From Photobacterium salinisoli (lineage in GTDB: Bacteria; Pseudomonadota; Gammaproteobacteria; Enterobacterales; Vibrionaceae): a stretch of DNA of 64,000 nucleotides. Shown one piece after another: positions 61,252-64,000 of this stretch. The notes beneath the pieces were generated by a model. The model was not told where the DNA came from. It worked only from the letters and a program-made list of their open reading frames with translations, and did not search any database. Both the position numbers and the translations under genes were made by a program. Location: the NCBI RefSeq assembly GCF_003614885.1, contig NZ_QZMS01000007.1:1612001-1676000 (forward strand), given 5' to 3'. Numbering within the stretch: position 1 is the stretch's first letter; each line of letters begins with the position of its first letter.

Positions 61252-63123
61252 ATGAGTCATTCGCAATCCGCTTTACTTACCCAACGCCGTTTTCTTCCTT
61301 ATTTTATTACCCAGGCGCTGGGCGCGTTTAACGACAACATTTATAAAAATGTTCTGCTAATTCTGATCGCTTTTTCGGCGCCAGGCACTTTGCCATTTGA
61401 GTCCGATTTTATTATCAACCTGGCCGCCGGTATCTTTATTCTGCCTTTCTTTTTGTTCTCGGCGTCTGCTGGTGTTCTGGCTGACTCCTATGATAAAGCC
61501 AGCATCATGCGAAAGGTGAAAATGGCTGAAATCATCATCATGTCCATGGCGGCTGTGGCGTTTGTGGCAGAAAATTATACCGCCTTACTGCTGCTGTTGT
61601 TCCTGATGGGCTCACAATCTGCCTTCTTTGGCCCAGCCAAGTATGCTTTACTGCCTCAGCACCTGAAAAAAGAAGAGCTGGTTTCCGGCAATGCGTTGGT
61701 TGAAACAGGGACCTTCCTGGCCATACTGATCGGTACCCTGCTTGCAGGGATCATTGCCGATCAGCCAGAGGCGAGAACCATAGCGGCAGTGGCTGTGGTG
61801 TCATTCGCCGTCTTAGGCTATGCCAGTTCGCGTTATATTCCTGAAGCCAAACCCTGCGGCGCTGGTCAGCGGTTTCGCTGGCAGCCGATCAGACAAACCC
61901 GCAAAACGCTGTCTATTGCAGCGAAAGATAAAGTGGTGTTGCAGTGTGTGCTGGGTATCAGTTGGTTCTGGTTTCTGGGAGCAAGTTATCTGACCCAGTT
62001 TCCCAACTTTGCCAAGTTATACCTTGGCGGTAACGCCGCTTCGGTTTCAGTCCTGCTGACCTTATTTTCCATCGGTATTGCTATTGGCTCGCTGCTGTGC
62101 GACCGCCTGTCTGGCCATCGCATAGAACCTGGCATCGTTCCGCTGGGCTCACTCGGCATCACGCTGTTTGGTGCAGATCTGATGTTCGCGACTCCTGATA
62201 TTGCCCCGATCTCGGACTCACTGTGGGCCTTTCTGGCCCAACCGGATCTGATACGGGTGTTCTTCTCGCTGACCATGCTGGGTGTCTCTGGCGGCATCTA
62301 TATCGTGCCTTTGTACGCGATGATGCAAAACCGCGCCGAGCCGTCAGAGCGGGCGCAAGTGATTGCAGCAAACAATATCTGGAATGCCATTTTCATGGTA
62401 ATCAGCGCAGTGACAGCGATTGTTTTCCTGTCAGTGCTGTCTTTGTCAATACCGCAGTTCTTCCTTTTTCTGGCAGGTCTGAATCTGTTGGTGCTGGGCT
62501 ATATCTATCTGCAGGCACCTGACTTTTTCTGGCGATTTATCATCTGGATTGTCAGCCACACCTTGTACCGGGTAAGCCACCAGCAACTGGAGAACATTCC
62601 CAAACAGGGCGGTGCATTAATTGTCTGCAACCATGTCAGTTATATGGATGCCTTGTTGCTGGCCGGTGCCTGTCCTCGCCCAATACGCTTCATCATGGAC
62701 GAGGACATCTTCAAACTGCCACTGATTAAAACCTTCTGCAGCGCGTGCAAAGTGATTCCCATTGCCGCCAAAGACAGACGTTCCATCCAAAAAGCATTTG
62801 AAGAAGTAGAATACTATCTGTCTCAAGGCGAACTGGTGTGTATCTTCCCTGAAGGAAAACTTACCCATGATGGAGAAGTGGGGCCTTTCATGCGTGGGGT
62901 CGACCTTATTCTGAAACGCTCCCCCTCGCCTGTCATTCCAATGGCGCTGCAAGGTTTGTGGGGCAGTTACTTCAGCCGTGAAGGCGGTAAAGCCTTGCTG
63001 AAATGGCCGAAACGTTTCTGGTCACGCGTCACTATTGTTGCCGGAGCCCCGGTTAATGCGCAATCGGCCAATAGCGCGGCTTTACGTGAAACCGTTATTG
63101 CCCTGCGCGGCGAATCTCGCTAA
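61252..63123 (+). CDS. fused MFS transporter - PlsC-type acyltransferase (LplT-Aas-like)
   Basis: 623 residues from the ATG at 61252, with AAGGAG nine bases ahead; an ATG at 61234 overlapping the TetR stop is possible. Residues about 10-425 form a 12-segment major-facilitator transporter (FITQALGAFNDNIYKNVLL, as in lysophospholipid transporter LplT). Residues about 440-620 are an acyltransferase with NHVSYMD (H461, D466) and FPEGKLTHDG motifs. No acyl-ACP synthetase domain is present. It may flip and reacylate lysophospholipids; substrate unproven. Confidence 0.9.
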   Translation: MSHSQSALLTQRRFLPYFITQALGAFNDNIYKNVLLILIAFSAPGTLPFESDFIINLAAGIFILPFFLFSASAGVLADSYDKASIMRKVKMAEIIIMSMAAVAFVAENYTALLLLLFLMGSQSAFFGPAKYALLPQHLKKEELVSGNALVETGTFLAILIGTLLAGIIADQPEARTIAAVAVVSFAVLGYASSRYIPEAKPCGAGQRFRWQPIRQTRKTLSIAAKDKVVLQCVLGISWFWFLGASYLTQFPNFAKLYLGGNAASVSVLLTLFSIGIAIGSLLCDRLSGHRIEPGIVPLGSLGITLFGADLMFATPDIAPISDSLWAFLAQPDLIRVFFSLTMLGVSGGIYIVPLYAMMQNRAEPSERAQVIAANNIWNAIFMVISAVTAIVFLSVLSLSIPQFFLFLAGLNLLVLGYIYLQAPDFFWRFIIWIVSHTLYRVSHQQLENIPKQGGALIVCNHVSYMDALLLAGACPRPIRFIMDEDIFKLPLIKTFCSACKVIPIAAKDRRSIQKAFEEVEYYLSQGELVCIFPEGKLTHDGEVGPFMRGVDLILKRSPSPVIPMALQGLWGSYFSREGGKALLKWPKRFWSRVTIVAGAPVNAQSANSAALRETVIALRGESR

Positions 63124-63133
63124 AACACTAACA

Positions 63134-63169
63134 AAACGGAAAGTGCATGATTTTGCGCTTTCCGTTTTT
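63134..63169 (+). terminator. terminator of the MFS-acyltransferase gene
   Basis: AACGGAAAGTGCA and TGCGCTTTCCGTT form the stem (one G-T pair), followed by TTTTA. Confidence 0.85.
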
Positions 63170-63427
63170 ATCCTGTTCCGGAAATTTTCACAGAATAATC
63201 GACCAACACAAAAGAAAATTTCAATCATTAAAACCAGCCATTATCCGTTCAAACCGAGAGATCATCGGCCTTAACCCCTTCACACCACTTTTCACCCTTT
63301 TAGTTTATTATTCTGATTAATATTAAAATTACGCCCCTTCACATAATTTTTTCCTGCAAACCCTTTATCAAAAGGTGGCATTTAGTGTAATTTGTGGGAA
63401 ATGTTCACTTTTTCGCAGGATGACCAC
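63170..63427 (+). other. alaA upstream region
   Basis: About 258 bp, AT-rich, with the alaA promoter. No operator was identified. With the preceding terminator this makes a gene-free gap of just over 300 bp. Confidence 0.4.
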
Positions 63428-64000
63428 ATGCACAACATCGGGATGTCTACCAAGCTCAACAATGTTTGTTATGACATAAGGGGACCCGTTCTTAAACATG
63501 CCAAGCGCATGGAAGAAGAAGGCCACAAAATTCTTAAACTCAACATTGGCAACCCCGCCCCATTCGGTTTTGATGCGCCTGATGAGATCCTGGTGGACGT
63601 TATCCGCAATCTGCCAACGTCACAGGGGTACTGCGATTCAAAAGGCATTTATTCGGCGCGCAAAGCTGTGGTACAGCATTATCAGAAACGCGGCCTGCTG
63701 GATTTGGATGTTGAAGATGTGTATATCGGCAATGGCGTATCCGAACTGATCGTCATGGCGATGCAGGCACTGCTGGATAACACGGATGAAATTCTGGTTC
63801 CTGCACCCGATTATCCGCTGTGGACTGCGGCGATATCCTTGTCTGGCGGCAATCCGGTGCACTATATCTGTGACGAAGAATCAGACTGGTATCCGGACCT
63901 AGATGACATTCGCAGTAAAATCACCCCGAAAACGCGCGGGATTGTATTGATCAACCCGAACAATCCGACCGGTGCAGTCTACAGCCGAGATTTTTTGCTG
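63428..64000 (+). CDS. alaA: alanine-synthesising aminotransferase AlaA (5' part only)
   Basis: 191 codons, running off the right edge. ATG at 63428 with AGGA seven bases ahead; ATG at 63443 is a possible alternative. The sequence NVCYDIRGPVLKHAKRMEE, LNIGNPAPFGFDAPDEI and INPNNPTGAVYS are those of the E. coli AlaA (YfbQ) group of PLP-dependent class I aminotransferases, which make alanine from pyruvate and glutamate. The catalytic lysine lies beyond the window. Confidence 0.93.
   Translation, partial: MHNIGMSTKLNNVCYDIRGPVLKHAKRMEEEGHKILKLNIGNPAPFGFDAPDEILVDVIRNLPTSQGYCDSKGIYSARKAVVQHYQKRGLLDLDVEDVYIGNGVSELIVMAMQALLDNTDEILVPAPDYPLWTAAISLSGGNPVHYICDEESDWYPDLDDIRSKITPKTRGIVLINPNNPTGAVYSRDFLL

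Overview
The window is bacterial chromosomal DNA from a member of the Vibrionaceae. It carries the quorum-sensing relay pair luxO-luxU with a Qrr small RNA between luxO and uvrB, a sodium-motor protein gene (motY), a fadL gene followed by the outer-membrane lysophospholipase volA, and a FadR about 40 residues longer than the 239-residue E. coli protein, as in vibrios. The genus cannot be fixed from sequence alone. No rRNA, tRNA, insertion sequence, prophage or CRISPR array was seen. Genes are dense, with two partial genes at the edges (moaA at the left, an alaA-type aminotransferase at the right).

Region 1 (1-7.5 kb): the start of moaA with a structured leader that looks like a molybdenum-cofactor riboswitch, a small unknown gene, a Lon-substrate-domain protein gene, yvcK, then luxU-luxO, qrr1 and uvrB. 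The Lon-domain gene is preceded by two LuxO-type boxes 21 bp apart and a -24/-12 sigma-54 promoter, the same layout as the qrr1 promoter. It has its own terminator. This suggests a protein-coding direct target of LuxO and is the most interesting signal in the window.

Region 2 (7.5-17.9 kb): the rnfABCDGE ion-pumping electron-transfer operon, with 135-bp tandem repeats in rnfC, followed by nth, gloA, a small exported protein, a Fur-box-controlled Mn-type superoxide dismutase with an unknown partner gene, motY and rnt.

Region 3 (18-30.4 kb): fadL-volA, a YuiF/NhaC-type antiporter, grxD, sodB, asd, then yejK with divergent yejL-yejM. A 716-bp non-coding stretch lies between yejK and asd.

Region 4 (30.4-45.7 kb): a small lipoprotein, a GAF-GGDEF diguanylate cyclase with a damaged I-site, topB, a ydjA-type nitroreductase, fadH with a FadR box, sppA, ansA, a GST-family protein, yeaC, a DUF2989 lipoprotein, msrB, gapA, yeaD and a VOC protein.

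Region 5 (46-64 kb): the stress set yeaG-yeaH-ycgB, fadR/nhaB, dsbB, a SEC-C protein, dusC, two cysteine-cluster proteins, a Tim44-like protein, a TM2 protein, then a TetR regulator with a 31-bp palindrome in its promoter driving a fused MFS-acyltransferase gene, and alaA. Lipid handling recurs across the window (fadL, volA, fadH, fadR, the MFS-acyltransferase fusion), as do oxidative-stress functions (two superoxide dismutases, msrB, rnf, grxD).
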